Shown here piece after piece: positions 9,598-19,100 of a DNA stretch of 64,000 bases. Below the pieces are notes generated by a model. It did no database searches. It saw only the letters and a list, made by a program, of their open reading frames with translations, and was not told the DNA's origin. Both the position numbers and the translations under genes were made by a program. Positions within the stretch are counted from its first letter, which is position 1. The number at the start of each line of letters is the position of its first letter. This DNA comes from Rhodobacteraceae bacterium UBA6796 (GTDB lineage Bacteria; Pseudomonadota; Alphaproteobacteria; Rhodobacterales; Rhodobacteraceae): NCBI GenBank assembly GCA_002452815.1, contig DKFM01000008.1, positions 124,001-188,000 on the forward strand. Direction: 5' to 3'.

Positions 9598-10257
9598 ATG
9601 TCCAATGCCGTTATTCAGCTGATCGTTCTTGCCGGGATTGCGGTGTTCCTGATTCTGCGCCTCAAAAGCGTGCTGGGCACGCGGGATGGTTATGAGGCGC
9701 CGCTGACGCCGCCCGATGCCGATGCCCCCGTCGCGCGCCGCAACTTCGAGGTGATCGAAGGCGGACCCGATCAGGACATCACCGATCATGTCCCCGAAGG
9801 TTCGGATGCGGCGCTTGCGCTGGCGGCGATGAAACGGGTGGAGCCGGCGTTCAGCGTCAACACCTTCCTGCAAGGCGCGCGCGGCGCCTATGAGATGATC
9901 GTCATGGCGTTCGAGACCGGCGATCTGAACAAGGTGCGCCCGTTCCTGGCCCCCGAAGTCTATGACGCTTTCGACAGTGCGGTGCAGTCGCGTGTCGCGC
10001 GCGGGCTGGAGGTGCAGGCAGAATTCCTGGGTCTGCGCGAACTGGCGCTGCAAGAGGCCACCTTCGACCCGGCCACGCAAGAGGCAGAACTGACGGTGCG
10101 CTTCGGGGCCGAGCTGATCTCGGTGGCGCGCGATGCTGCGGGCGATGTGGTCGAGGGCGATCCGCGCAACCCGCGCAAGCAACGCGACGTCTGGACCTTC
10201 GCGCGCAAGATGGGCAGTGCCGATCCGAACTGGCAGCTTGTCGCAACGGGCGGCTGA
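9598..10257 (+). CDS. Tim44/TimA-family membrane-associated protein
   Basis: 219 residues from the ATG at 9598, with AAGGG upstream. One N-terminal membrane helix (about 4-20, AVIQLIVLAGIAVFLIL) is followed by a short acidic linker and a Tim44-like domain (about 75-215) with FLQGARGAYEMIVMAFETGDL. The domain is related to the mitochondrial import component Tim44, but bacterial members have no settled role; a membrane adaptor is likely. It heads a compact operon with mltA and smr. An open frame extends upstream to 9520 but lacks a ribosome site and has no family resemblance. Confidence 0.88.
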   Translation: MSNAVIQLIVLAGIAVFLILRLKSVLGTRDGYEAPLTPPDADAPVARRNFEVIEGGPDQDITDHVPEGSDAALALAAMKRVEPAFSVNTFLQGARGAYEMIVMAFETGDLNKVRPFLAPEVYDAFDSAVQSRVARGLEVQAEFLGLRELALQEATFDPATQEAELTVRFGAELISVARDAAGDVVEGDPRNPRKQRDVWTFARKMGSADPNWQLVATGG

Positions 10258-10261
10258 GCCC

Positions 10262-11134
10262 GTGCGCCCGGTATCATGGGCAGAGCTGGACGGCTGGAGC
10301 GCCGATGATCACGCCGCCGCCTGGGCGGCGTTTTCGCTGACTGCCGATGCGCCGGTTGCCCCATCGGACCCGCGCGCGTTTTTCGAGGAAAATTTCGATC
10401 CCGTCGAGGTGGTGCCCGCCGGCACCGCGCATTTCACCGGATATTACGAGCCCGAATTGCCCTCCTCGCGCCAACGCAGCGCGGCGTTTTCGCACCCGCT
10501 TTATAGCACGCCCCCGGGGCTGGACCTTTCGCAGCCATGGCATGCCCGCGCCGAGATTGTTGCGGGTGATCTGCTGTCCGGGCACGAAATTGCCTATGTC
10601 GAAACCGCGATAGAGGCGTTTCTGGCGCAGGTTCAGGGTTCTGTCCGGTTGCGTCTGGCCGAGGGCGGCAGCCTGCGGTTGGGGTTTGCGGCAAAGAATG
10701 GCCATCCTTACCGCTCCATCGGGGCAGAGCTGGCACGGCGTGGCGTGGCAGCGCCGATCACCCCCGACGTGATCCGCCGCTGGTGCGCCGAAAACCCCGG
10801 GCAGGTGCAGGATCTGCTGAACCACAACCCCTCTTTCGTATTCCTTCAGGTGCTTGATCTGCCCGCAGACAGCGGCCCGATCGGCGCCATGGGGCGGCCG
10901 GTGACCGCAGGGCGCAGCCTGGCGGTCGACCCCGACGTGATCCCGCTTGGCAGCCCGGTCTGGGCCGACTGCCCCGGGCGGACGCCCCGGCTGATGGTCG
11001 CGCAGGACATCGGATCGGCCATCAAGGGGCCGGGCCGGGGCGATATTTTCTGTGGCGCGGGGCCTGAGGCGGGGGCCGAGGCCGGGGCGATCAACGATCA
11101 TGGCCGGATGATCTGGCTGCGGAGGCGCGCATGA
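10262..11134 (+). CDS. mltA: Membrane-bound lytic transglycosylase A-like (MltA/3D domain)
   Basis: It should cleave peptidoglycan glycan strands to 1,6-anhydroMurNAc ends. The MltA domain (about 45-190) has HFTGYYEPELPSS, and the C-terminal 3D barrel has conserved Asp residues in SLAVDPDVIPLG, AQDIGSAIKGPGRGDIFCG and NDHGRMIW. The best start is GTG at 10262, four bases after the Tim44-like stop, giving 290 residues. Oddly this leaves no visible signal peptide or lipobox. Longer in-frame starts run into the Tim44-like gene and encode Arg-rich sequence that is not a signal. The stop overlaps the smr start (ATGA). Confidence 0.88.
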   Translation: MRPVSWAELDGWSADDHAAAWAAFSLTADAPVAPSDPRAFFEENFDPVEVVPAGTAHFTGYYEPELPSSRQRSAAFSHPLYSTPPGLDLSQPWHARAEIVAGDLLSGHEIAYVETAIEAFLAQVQGSVRLRLAEGGSLRLGFAAKNGHPYRSIGAELARRGVAAPITPDVIRRWCAENPGQVQDLLNHNPSFVFLQVLDLPADSGPIGAMGRPVTAGRSLAVDPDVIPLGSPVWADCPGRTPRLMVAQDIGSAIKGPGRGDIFCGAGPEAGAEAGAINDHGRMIWLRRRA

Positions 11135-11727
11135 GCCGTCGCCGCAAGCTGACCGAGGAAGAGCGCGAACTGTGGTCGCGGGTCGCGGCCTCGACCACGC
11201 CGTTTCATCCCAAACGCCCGGTTTCCGCCGAAACAGAGCCTGATCCGAAAGCGTCCAAGCCCGTGCCCAAGGTGCCGCGCCCCGAGGTGAAGGATTTCAG
11301 GATCGGCCAGTCCAGCCCGGATTTCGCCTTCCGGCACGATCTGGCACCCTCGATTGCCGAACATCTGGCGCGGCAGCCCGTGGTGATGGACCGCAAGGCG
11401 CATCGCGCGATGACCCGCGGCAAGCTGGAGCCAGAGGCCAAGATCGACCTGCACGGCATGACCCTGGCCCAGGCGCATCCCGAACTGATCCGGTTCATCC
11501 TGAATGCGCAGGACAACGGGCGGCGGCTGGTTCTGGTGATTACCGGCAAGGGCAAGAAGGGGCTGGACGACGGGCCGATCCCGCAGCGGCAGGGCGTCTT
11601 GCGCCATCAGGTGCCGCAGTGGCTGCGCCTGCCGCCCCTGGGCGCGGTGGTGATGCAGGTCGATCAGGCGCATCTGAAACATGGCGGATCTGGCGCCTAT
11701 TACGTCTACCTGCGGCGCCTGCGCTGA
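11131..11727 (+). CDS. Smr/MutS2-type endonuclease-domain protein
   Basis: 198 residues. A charged, Pro-rich N-terminal half (about 1-95) is followed by an Smr domain (about 105-198) with the DLHGMT and TGKGKKG motifs and the terminal GGSGAYYVYLRR. Smr domains nick or bind branched DNA or RNA; the stand-alone bacterial forms have no agreed role. It overlaps mltA by four bases (ATGA), so it is translated from the same message, and abuts the stop of the convergent hydrolase gene with no gap. Confidence 0.9.
   Translation: MSRRRKLTEEERELWSRVAASTTPFHPKRPVSAETEPDPKASKPVPKVPRPEVKDFRIGQSSPDFAFRHDLAPSIAEHLARQPVVMDRKAHRAMTRGKLEPEAKIDLHGMTLAQAHPELIRFILNAQDNGRRLVLVITGKGKKGLDDGPIPQRQGVLRHQVPQWLRLPPLGAVVMQVDQAHLKHGGSGAYYVYLRRLR
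11230..11246 (-). repeat. Dispersed 17-bp motif, copy 3
   Basis: Read on the minus strand, GGATCAGGCTCTGTTTC matches 14 of 17 consensus positions. It lies in the low-complexity N-terminal half of the Smr gene. Confidence 0.4.
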
Positions 11728-12798
11728 TCAGCCCTCTATCGGGGCAAGGATCACCTGGGTGGCATTCTGCACGGTAATCACCACCCCCGAGATCAGCCCG
11801 GTGCGCCCCCGCTGTTCGCCTTCCAGAACGGCCGCGATTTGCCCGGTCTTGCCCAGCAGCGCAATCAGCGCGGGCGAATTGCCCACGTTGAAATGCCCCT
11901 CGCGGGTGTTGAAAGCACCGACATCGACCAGCGTCACGCGCAGATCGGCGACGCGCGACACATCCTCCAGGTTGCCCAGCCGGGAGGGCTCGCCACTCAG
12001 CCGTGCAGCCAGCAACAGTGCCTTGTCGCGCTGCGAGGTGAAGATGATGAAGGGCTGCGGCAGGTCGCCGATCTTGTGGGCCTGTGCTCGGAACACGTCG
12101 ACATCCAGATCGGGCGAGATCAGCACCACACCCGAGACGCGCGACAAAGTCTCGGTATCGCCGGAAATCACGATCTGGCGCATGGTTTCCATGGAAAGCG
12201 CGGCCCCCATCGAATGCCCGACGATCAGGATTCTGCGGGCGCCTGCCTTGCGCAATTCGACCAGCAGATCCTGAAACCCGTCACGGGCGAACAGTGCGGA
12301 ATCGCGGTCATAGGCATAGCCCATCACATGCCCGCGCGAGGGCCAGGCATAGTGCACCAGAACGCCGGGCAGATCGAAATCGGCCCCCAGCTGCGCCAGC
12401 CGATACAGGCCTTCGGCAAAGGTGGTGTTGAAGCCGTGAACAAAGACGATCGCTTCGTTGTTGTTGCGGGCAAGCGCCTGGCGCAGGTCGGCGCGGAAAT
12501 CGTGGTCGTTCGGGTAGCTTTCGGATCGCGCGACCAGAAACTGCGTCTGCGGATCGACGGGCCGGTCGGCACTGGCATAGACGATGTCGCCAGGTTGGCG
12601 ATCGGGCGGTATGGTGACGTCATAGCGCGCCAGACGCAGCGTTTCGGTCCGGGTTGGCGGGTTCGTCGTGAGTTCGGCCCGGGTCGAGCCTACGAAAATC
12701 GGCCGCGCCTCTACCGTCGGGTCCGGTGCATAGGCGATCTGCCCGCGCGGCGCACAGGCAGATACCAAGACCAAGGCAATCATCAAAAGCCTGCGCAT
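11728..12798 (-). CDS. Alpha/beta hydrolase lipoprotein (DUF900 type)
   Basis: 356 residues. An N-terminal signal ends in a lipobox (MRRLLMIALVLVSAC), so it is probably lipid-anchored in the envelope. The hydrolase fold has FVHGFNTTF, AWPSRG and the nucleophile elbow GHSMG, with likely Asp and His (EGHFNVGNSP) later. This fits the DUF900 esterase/lipase-like family; the substrate is unknown. GAAGGGG lies upstream of the ATG. It follows hslU by 58 bases and may be read from the hslVU message. Its stop abuts that of the Smr gene. Confidence 0.88.
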   Translation of the reverse strand: MRRLLMIALVLVSACAPRGQIAYAPDPTVEARPIFVGSTRAELTTNPPTRTETLRLARYDVTIPPDRQPGDIVYASADRPVDPQTQFLVARSESYPNDHDFRADLRQALARNNNEAIVFVHGFNTTFAEGLYRLAQLGADFDLPGVLVHYAWPSRGHVMGYAYDRDSALFARDGFQDLLVELRKAGARRILIVGHSMGAALSMETMRQIVISGDTETLSRVSGVVLISPDLDVDVFRAQAHKIGDLPQPFIIFTSQRDKALLLAARLSGEPSRLGNLEDVSRVADLRVTLVDVGAFNTREGHFNVGNSPALIALLGKTGQIAAVLEGEQRGRTGLISGVVITVQNATQVILAPIEG

Positions 12799-12856
12799 CG
12801 CACCCCTTCAAGGTTATGCGCAGAATAGCAAAAGCAGATCGCGCCGCCAGTGACGA

Positions 12857-14158
12857 TTACAAGACGTAACGGCTCAGATCGGCCGAGCGGGACAGATCGC
12901 CCAGATGTTTCTCGACGAAAGCCGCGTCGATGCTGACCGCCTCGCCGGACCGATCCGGCGCGCTGAAGGACAGCTCTTCGAAGACCCGCTCGATCACGGT
13001 ATAGAGTCTGCGGGCGCCGATATTCTCGACACTGCGGTTGACCTCGGCCGCGATCCGCGCAAGCGCGGCGATCCCGTCGGGGGTGAAGTTCACCTGCACC
13101 TCTTCAGTCGCCATCAGCGCACTGTATTGAAGCGTCAGCGCATTGTCGGTTTCGGTCAGGATGCGGACGAAATCATCCTCGGTCAGGGCCTGCAATTCGA
13201 CCCGGATCGGCAGGCGCCCCTGCAGTTCGGGCAGCAGGTCGGACGGTTTGGCAATGTGGAACGCGCCCGAGGCGATGAACAGGATGTGGTCGGTCTTGAC
13301 CGGCCCGTATTTGGTCGAAACCGTCGTGCCCTCGATCAGCGGCAACAGGTCACGCTGCACGCCCTCGCGGCTGACATCGGCGCCGCGGTTTTCGGCGCGC
13401 GCGGCGACCTTGTCGATTTCGTCGATGAAGACGATGCCGGATTGCTGCACGGCCTCCAGCGCGGCGGCCTTGACCGTTTCATCATCCAGCAGCTTGTCGG
13501 CCTCTTCCGAGATCAGGACTTCATAGCTTTCCGCCACGGTCAGTTTCTTGCGCGTGCGCCGGGCGCCGCCAAAGGCCTTGAACAGGTCTTGCAGCCCCTG
13601 CATCTGCATCTCCATCCCGGGGCCGCCCATCATCATCGGCGGGGCAGAGGGCTGATCTGCGATTTCCAGTTCGATCACCTTGTCGTCCAACTCGCCCTTC
13701 TTGAGCTTGGTGCGGAACATCTCGCGGGTGGAGTCGCGCGCATCGGTGCCCGCCAGCGCCTCGATCACCCGCTCTTCCGCGGCTTTGTGCGCGCGGGCCT
13801 TGACCTCTTCGCGCATCCGTTCGCGGGTTTCGATCATCGCGGCGTCGGTCAGATCGCGGATGATCTGTTCGACATCGCGCCCGACATAGCCGACCTCGGT
13901 GAATTTCGTCGCCTCGACCTTCAGAAACGGCGCACGGGCCAGTTTTGCCAGACGGCGGCTGATTTCGGTTTTCCCGACGCCGGTCGGGCCGATCATCAGG
14001 ATGTTCTTGGGATACACCTCTTCGCGCAGCTCGGCCGACAGCTGCTTGCGCCGCCAGCGGTTGCGCAGCGCCACGGCAACGGCACGCTTGGCGTCGTTCT
14101 GGCCGATGATGAACCGGTCCAGTTCGGACACGATTTCGCGGGGGGTCAGGTCGGTCAT
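12857..14158 (-). CDS. hslU: HslUV protease ATPase subunit HslU (ClpY)
   Basis: 433 residues, the standard length. An AAA+ unfoldase hexamer that feeds substrates to HslV. Walker A GPTGVGKT at 57-64, Walker B VFIDEID, the inserted I-domain between them, sensor 2 with IGARRLYT, and the C-terminal tail LSRYVL that docks into HslV to activate it. It follows hslV by 30 bases on the same strand, the usual order for this two-gene operon. Confidence 0.97.
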   Translation of the reverse strand: MTDLTPREIVSELDRFIIGQNDAKRAVAVALRNRWRRKQLSAELREEVYPKNILMIGPTGVGKTEISRRLAKLARAPFLKVEATKFTEVGYVGRDVEQIIRDLTDAAMIETRERMREEVKARAHKAAEERVIEALAGTDARDSTREMFRTKLKKGELDDKVIELEIADQPSAPPMMMGGPGMEMQMQGLQDLFKAFGGARRTRKKLTVAESYEVLISEEADKLLDDETVKAAALEAVQQSGIVFIDEIDKVAARAENRGADVSREGVQRDLLPLIEGTTVSTKYGPVKTDHILFIASGAFHIAKPSDLLPELQGRLPIRVELQALTEDDFVRILTETDNALTLQYSALMATEEVQVNFTPDGIAALARIAAEVNRSVENIGARRLYTVIERVFEELSFSAPDRSGEAVSIDAAFVEKHLGDLSRSADLSRYVL

Positions 14159-14188
14159 GGATCACTCCAAATAAGAAGGGGGCGGCCC

Positions 14189-14746
14189 TTAGCGGGAAAT
14201 CGTTTCCACCGTCAGATTGCCGTTGGTGTAGACACAAATATCCGCGGCAATCGCCATCGCCTTGCGTGCGATCGCTTCGGCGTCCAGATCGGTTTCCATC
14301 AGCCCGCGGGCGGCGGCCAGCGCGTAATTCCCGCCCGACCCGATCGCGGCGATGTCGTGTTCCGGCTCCAGCACATCGCCTGCGCCGGTCAGAACGAACA
14401 GATCGCGGCCATCGGTCACGATCAGCATCGCTTCAAGGTTGCGCAGGTATTTGTCCATGCGCCAGTCTTTCGCCAGCTCGACACAGGCGCGCGACAATTG
14501 CCCCGGTGCCGCCTCGAGCTTTTTCTCCAGCCGTTCAAGCAGGGTGAACGCATCGGCGGTCGATCCGGCAAACCCCGCCACCACGTCATGCCCGCTAGGG
14601 CTAAGCCGGCGCACCTTGCGCGCGGTGCCCTTGATGACGGTCTGCCCCAGACTGACCTGCCCATCACCTGCAACCACCACGCGGCCGCCCTTTCGCACGC
14701 CGATGATTGTCGTGCCGTGCCAGCCCGGAAATTTATCGTCTGCCAT
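14189..14746 (-). CDS. hslV: HslUV protease catalytic subunit HslV (ClpQ)
   Basis: 185 residues from the ATG at 14746, chosen because GGAGG lies just upstream; a longer open frame to 14791 has no homologous content. The N-terminal-nucleophile protease is matured by cutting before the first Thr of [11 protein letters not shown] (about residue 12), exposing the catalytic Thr, followed by [15 protein letters not shown]. It pairs with HslU downstream and is divergent from a putative glycosyltransferase-like gene across 88 bases. Confidence 0.96.
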   Translation of the reverse strand: MADDKFPGWHGTTIIGVRKGGRVVVAGDGQVSLGQTVIKGTARKVRRLSPSGHDVVAGFAGSTADAFTLLERLEKKLEAAPGQLSRACVELAKDWRMDKYLRNLEAMLIVTDGRDLFVLTGAGDVLEPEHDIAAIGSGGNYALAAARGLMETDLDAEAIARKAMAIAADICVYTNGNLTVETISR

Positions 14747-14834
14747 AGGGTCCTCCGTTTGGTGCAGATATGAGCAGCCCGGCCCGCGCATGCAACCCTT
14801 GCCCGCCGATCCCTGCCGGCGCTAGGGTGCGGAC

Positions 14835-15743
14835 ATGAGCGCGCCGCAGTGTCTGACGATCTATCTTGACGCCCCGACCCTGTCGGTCGTGACCACGGGC
14901 AGGCATAATTTTTTCCGCCGTCTGATGGATGTGATCACAGCGCAGGGCTGGCAGGTCAGCCTGGCCGAAAGCACCCTGTCGGCGCGGCTTGCGGCCCCTG
15001 CGAGAAAGGGATTCGCGCTGTTTCATATGGAGCCGCCAACCCATCCCGCCGCGCTGACCTGCAGGCGGACCTATATCGGTGCCTTCTGGCATATCGAGGC
15101 GCAGGCCGAACGCTGGCTCTGGCCGGTCGCGCAAGAGGTCTTCGACCCCGAGACAATTGATCCGGTGCAGGCACAGCACTTTGTTCAGAATTGGAAAAAA
15201 CGTCTCTATCCTGCCGGTTTTTTGCCCTCGGACGAAGGTTTTGCCTTCATGCCCCTGCAAGGTCAGTTGCGGGCGCACCGCAGTTTTCAGGCGATGAGCC
15301 CGGTCGCGATGATTGAGGCGGCACTGGAACAGACCGGGCTGCCGTTGGTTGCCGGCCTGCATCCGAAAGAGATTTATACCGCAGAGGAAATCGCAGCCTT
15401 GCAGGACCTGGCGCAGCGGCACCCGCGTTTCAGGATCTATCGTGGAGAGTCGGCCGAGGCCCTGCGCGCGTGCAGTTTTGTGATCACGCAAAACAGCGGC
15501 CTGGCGATCGAGGGGTATTTCCTGCGCAAACCCGCCGTTCTGTTCGCGCGCAGTGACTTTCATCACATCGCGGGGTCGGTGCCCCGTGACGGGGTGGAGG
15601 GGGCCTTTGCCGCACTGCAAAACGCCCCGGACTTCGACCGCTACCTGTATTGGTTCTTGCAGCAGCGCGCGATCAACGCTGGGCGGGCGGAGTGCGAGGC
15701 ACAGATCCTGACCGCGCTGCGGGGTCATGGATGGCCAATATAA
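14835..15743 (+). CDS. Hypothetical protein, possibly capsule-type glycosyltransferase-like
   Basis: 302 residues, no signal peptide or membrane helix visible. I do not recognise a named family with certainty. The C-terminal part (about 205-255: FVITQNSGLAIEGYFLRKP then AVLFARSDFHHIAGSV) resembles the nucleotide-sugar half of KpsS/KpsC-type capsule proteins, where a conserved NS step is followed by a GKP-like loop. The N-terminal half has FHMEPPTHPAALTCRRTYIGAFWHIE. It stands alone, divergent from hslV and convergent with trxA, sharing a terminator. A role in surface polysaccharide synthesis is a guess from this resemblance only. Confidence 0.7.
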   Translation: MSAPQCLTIYLDAPTLSVVTTGRHNFFRRLMDVITAQGWQVSLAESTLSARLAAPARKGFALFHMEPPTHPAALTCRRTYIGAFWHIEAQAERWLWPVAQEVFDPETIDPVQAQHFVQNWKKRLYPAGFLPSDEGFAFMPLQGQLRAHRSFQAMSPVAMIEAALEQTGLPLVAGLHPKEIYTAEEIAALQDLAQRHPRFRIYRGESAEALRACSFVITQNSGLAIEGYFLRKPAVLFARSDFHHIAGSVPRDGVEGAFAALQNAPDFDRYLYWFLQQRAINAGRAECEAQILTALRGHGWPI

Positions 15744-15764
15744 AAGGCGCCCGAAGGCGCCTTT
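15743..15764. terminator. Bidirectional intrinsic terminator with UUCG loop
   Basis: Arms AAAGGCGCC and GGCGCCTTT make a perfect 9-bp stem. Read on the minus strand, the loop is TTCG and the stem is followed by TATA, a classic end for trxA. Read on the plus strand, the loop is CGAA and the hairpin ends the hypothetical gene, whose stop overlaps the first arm. Confidence 0.85.
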
Positions 15765-15787
15765 CGTTTGATCCGGGCGAAGCGGCC

Positions 15788-16108
15788 TCAGAGAGCCGAT
15801 TCGATCCAGGATTGCAGTGCCGCTTTCGGGGCTGCGCCAACCTTGTTCGACACGACCTGGCCGTCCTTGAACAGGAACAGCGCCGGAATGCCGCGCACAC
15901 CCAGAACGGCCGGGCTGTCGGGGTTCTCGTCGACGTTGACCTTGACGATTTTCACCTTGCCTTCGAACTGCTTGGCCAGTTCTTCCAGCGACGGGCCGAT
16001 CTGACGGCACGGGCCGCACCATTCCGCCCAGAAATCGACGACGACGGGCACATCGGATTTGCGGACTTCTTCGTCAAAGGTGGCGTCGGTGACAGCAACG
16101 GTGGCCAT
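15788..16108 (-). CDS. trxA: Thioredoxin
   Basis: 106 residues, a cytoplasmic dithiol reductant. Active site WCGPC with Cys31 and Cys34, buried Asp in VVVDFWAEW, and the cis-Pro loop [12 protein letters not shown] sits just upstream of the ATG. It lies 54 bases after addA on the same strand and may be the last gene of that operon, ending at the UUCG terminator. Confidence 0.96.
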   Translation of the reverse strand: MATVAVTDATFDEEVRKSDVPVVVDFWAEWCGPCRQIGPSLEELAKQFEGKVKIVKVNVDENPDSPAVLGVRGIPALFLFKDGQVVSNKVGAAPKAALQSWIESAL

Positions 16109-16162
16109 TGGAAACTCCTGAATGATGGGTTGCGGTGAAGGTAGGGCGCCCCCCCGAGGTCG

Positions 16163-19100
16163 TCAAGATGGTGTGGCGCTGCGAAGTGCCGCATCTAGCT
16201 GTGCGTCGGTCAGGCGGGTGATCTGGCCCGTCGCCGTCCACAGCAGGCAACAGTCGATGGCATGCTGTGGATAAATCTGCTGCAAGGCCGCCCGATAGGC
16301 CGCCATTTGCCGCACGATCCCCAAGGGCACCTCTTGTGCCGTGGCGGGCACAACGGCGTTCGATTTGTAATCCAGCACCCGGATGCGATCGGGTGTGATC
16401 ACAAGACGGTCGATGATGCCGTGGATCTGGCGCCCGTCCAGTTCTGCAATCGGGGCGGTGATCTCGACCTCTGCCAAGGCGTCGGGGCCCAGATAGTCGG
16501 CCATCTCCGGCAATGTCAGGATGCGCACAGCGTCTGCCAGAAACGTCTCTATCTCGTCAGAAGTCGCACGGTCTTCACCGCCAGACAACAGTTCGCGGGC
16601 CAGGTCCGGCCATGTGGCCCGGGGCCAGGAGGGCAGGTGTTCAAGCAGGCTGTGCAACAGGCGTCCACGGCGTTTTGCGGCGTCTTGGTCCAGAGTGTTT
16701 TCTTCACCCGGCAGCGCCTTTGGCCCGCCCAGATCCGAGGGTGAAAGCGGCGCAAGGGGCGGGGCGGGGCGGGGGGCGTGCCTGTCAAGCCAATCTGGCA
16801 GCGGCGGCGCGGGCTCTGGCGCATCTTCGACGGCTGCCGCACCCGCTTCGGGCCAGGAGCCATGGCTGAAACGCTGCACGGGGCCGAGTTCCTGCACGGC
16901 GGCAGATTGGGCATGAACAGTCTCTGTTCCTGCCTTTTTCATGCCCTCTTCGATCAGCGCATACCAGCTGTCCTCGCCACTTCCGGTCTCGCCTGCGGCG
17001 GCAACGATCAGCCATTTTTCGGCCCGCGTCAGCGCCACATACAGCAGCCGCATCTTTTCTTCGCGCAGGCGCTGCGCTTCCAGTTCCTGCACGCCGCGCA
17101 AGGTTTCGGGGGCGAGCGCGGCCGAACTGTGCCAGCCCGCCACTCCCGGCGCGATCGGGTAGATCTCGTGCGACCGCGGGCCGCGGCCCTTCGCGGTGTC
17201 GGGCAGAATGACGATCGGCGCCTCCAGCCCCTTGGCCCCATGCACGGTCATCACCCGGATCGCCCGACCGCCGCCTTCCAGCTGGCGCTTGACCTCGACG
17301 TCATCGGCCGCAAGCCAGACCAGAAACCCGGTCAGACTGGGCACCTCGGTCTGTTCATAGCTCAGGGCCTGGGTGACCAGTTCGTCGATGCCATCCTCAG
17401 CCTCGCGCCCCAGCCGCGCAATCAGCCGGTCACGCCCGCGATGGTTGTTCAGCAATCGCTCGATCAGGTCGAACGGGCGAAGGAAATCAGAACGATCGCG
17501 CAGATCCTGCAGGATTTCGAGCGTGCCGGGATGGATCGCGTCATTCTCGCGCAGGGCTTGCCACAGATAGCCTTTGCGCGGTTGCGCCAGACGGTAAAGC
17601 TCGGCCTCGGTCCAGCCGAACAGAGGCGAGCGCAGCGCCTCTGCCAGCGCCAGATCGTCTTCGGGCGTTGCCAGAAACGTCAGAACGGCGCGAATGTCCT
17701 TCACGGCCAGCTCTGCCCCGAGTTTGAGCCTGTCCGCGCCGGCAATCGTCAGGCCCGCGGCCTTGCAGGCACGGATGATCTCGGCAAACAACGGCCCACG
17801 CCGCTGCACCAGGATCAGGAAATCCCCCTCATGCACGGGGCGCTGGCCGGTTTGCAGCGGAATCTGCGTGCCGCTGTCGATCATCGCGCGGATCTCGGCG
17901 GCGATCTTGCGGGCCAGAACGACGCGCTCTTCATGCTCGCTGCGCAGGTCAATCGGGCTTTCCCAGTCCGTTTCCGCGGGCTTTTCGGATTTCGGAACAG
18001 GCGGCCACAGATCGACCCGGCCGGGCAGCCGGTCATGAAAGGCCAGATGTTCCGGCGCACCGCCCAATCCATCATTTTCCAGCGCGCTGAAGGTCAGGTC
18101 GGTCAACCGCAAGATCGCATAGGACGAGCGGAACGAATGCAGCAGATCGGCGCCAAGAAGCGGGCGCTCAACAGCGGCGAATTTTTCCGAAAACAGTCTC
18201 TGCATTGCCTCGAAACGCTGCAGATCGGCGCCCTGAAAGGAATAGATCGACTGCTTGCGATCCCCCACGACAAAGATCGTCCGGCGTTCGCCCCGGGCCC
18301 CTTCGCCCGCGGTGAATTCGTCGGTCAGCCGCTCGATCACCGTCCATTGTCCGGGGCTGGTATCCTGTGCCTCATCGACAAGAATGTGGTCGATCCCGCC
18401 ATCAATGCGGAACAAGACCCATTGCGCGACCGAAGGGTTCGACAGCAGCGCCGCGGCGCGCTCGATCAGATCGTCGAAATCCAGCCAGCCGCGTGCCGCC
18501 TTGCGGGCGGCCAGCCGGGGCAGGTAACTGCGGGCGAATTGGTGCAGGGCAAAACTGCGTTGGGCGGCGGCAAAACCCAGTTGCGCGCCGCGGGCCTGTG
18601 CGATCCGCTCCATAAAGGCGTGAAACGCCTCTGTCAGATCTTCGCCCAGTGCTTCGACGGCCTTTTTCGTCGGGATGCTGGCGGTTTTTGCCTCGGCCCG
18701 GGGTAAACCGCCGTCCTTGTAAAGAAACAGGTTGAACAGGGTGTCGAAGGTCCCGGTGTCCGGCGCCGTCCAGTCCACTGCCTGCAGGTTGCGGGCCAGA
18801 TCCTGCATGGTCTTGCTTTGGCCCATCAGTACAGGCGCCACGCTTTGCACCAGATCGGCCTCGGACCCGTCGAAGGCGATCTGCGGCAGCGACGCGGGCG
18901 TGTAATCCCGCGGCAGACCAAAGGCCTCGAGCATGTCCGAAAGGTTCAGATCGGCAAAAAAACAGTCTCTGTTCTGGCTGATTTCCGTCAATAGGTCGGC
19001 AATGTCGCTGCCCGAAAAATACCGCGCGACCGCATCGAAAAGCGGGGCATCCGGGCCCTGCACCAGTTCTTCCAGAATGTCGGCGCGCAGCACCGCAGCC

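Noticed and set aside
12905..14773. 622-codon open frame on the plus strand opposite hslU and hslV
   Set aside because: It is the complement of two unmistakable genes; GC-rich third positions keep antisense frames open. The translation is Arg/Gly/His-rich with no recognisable family.
16914..16930. LexA (SOS) box in addA
   Set aside because: Alphaproteobacterial LexA boxes are direct repeats GTTC-N7-GTTC. This copy reads GAAC-N7-GTTC and the other copies lose GAAC, so the dispersed motif is a different element.
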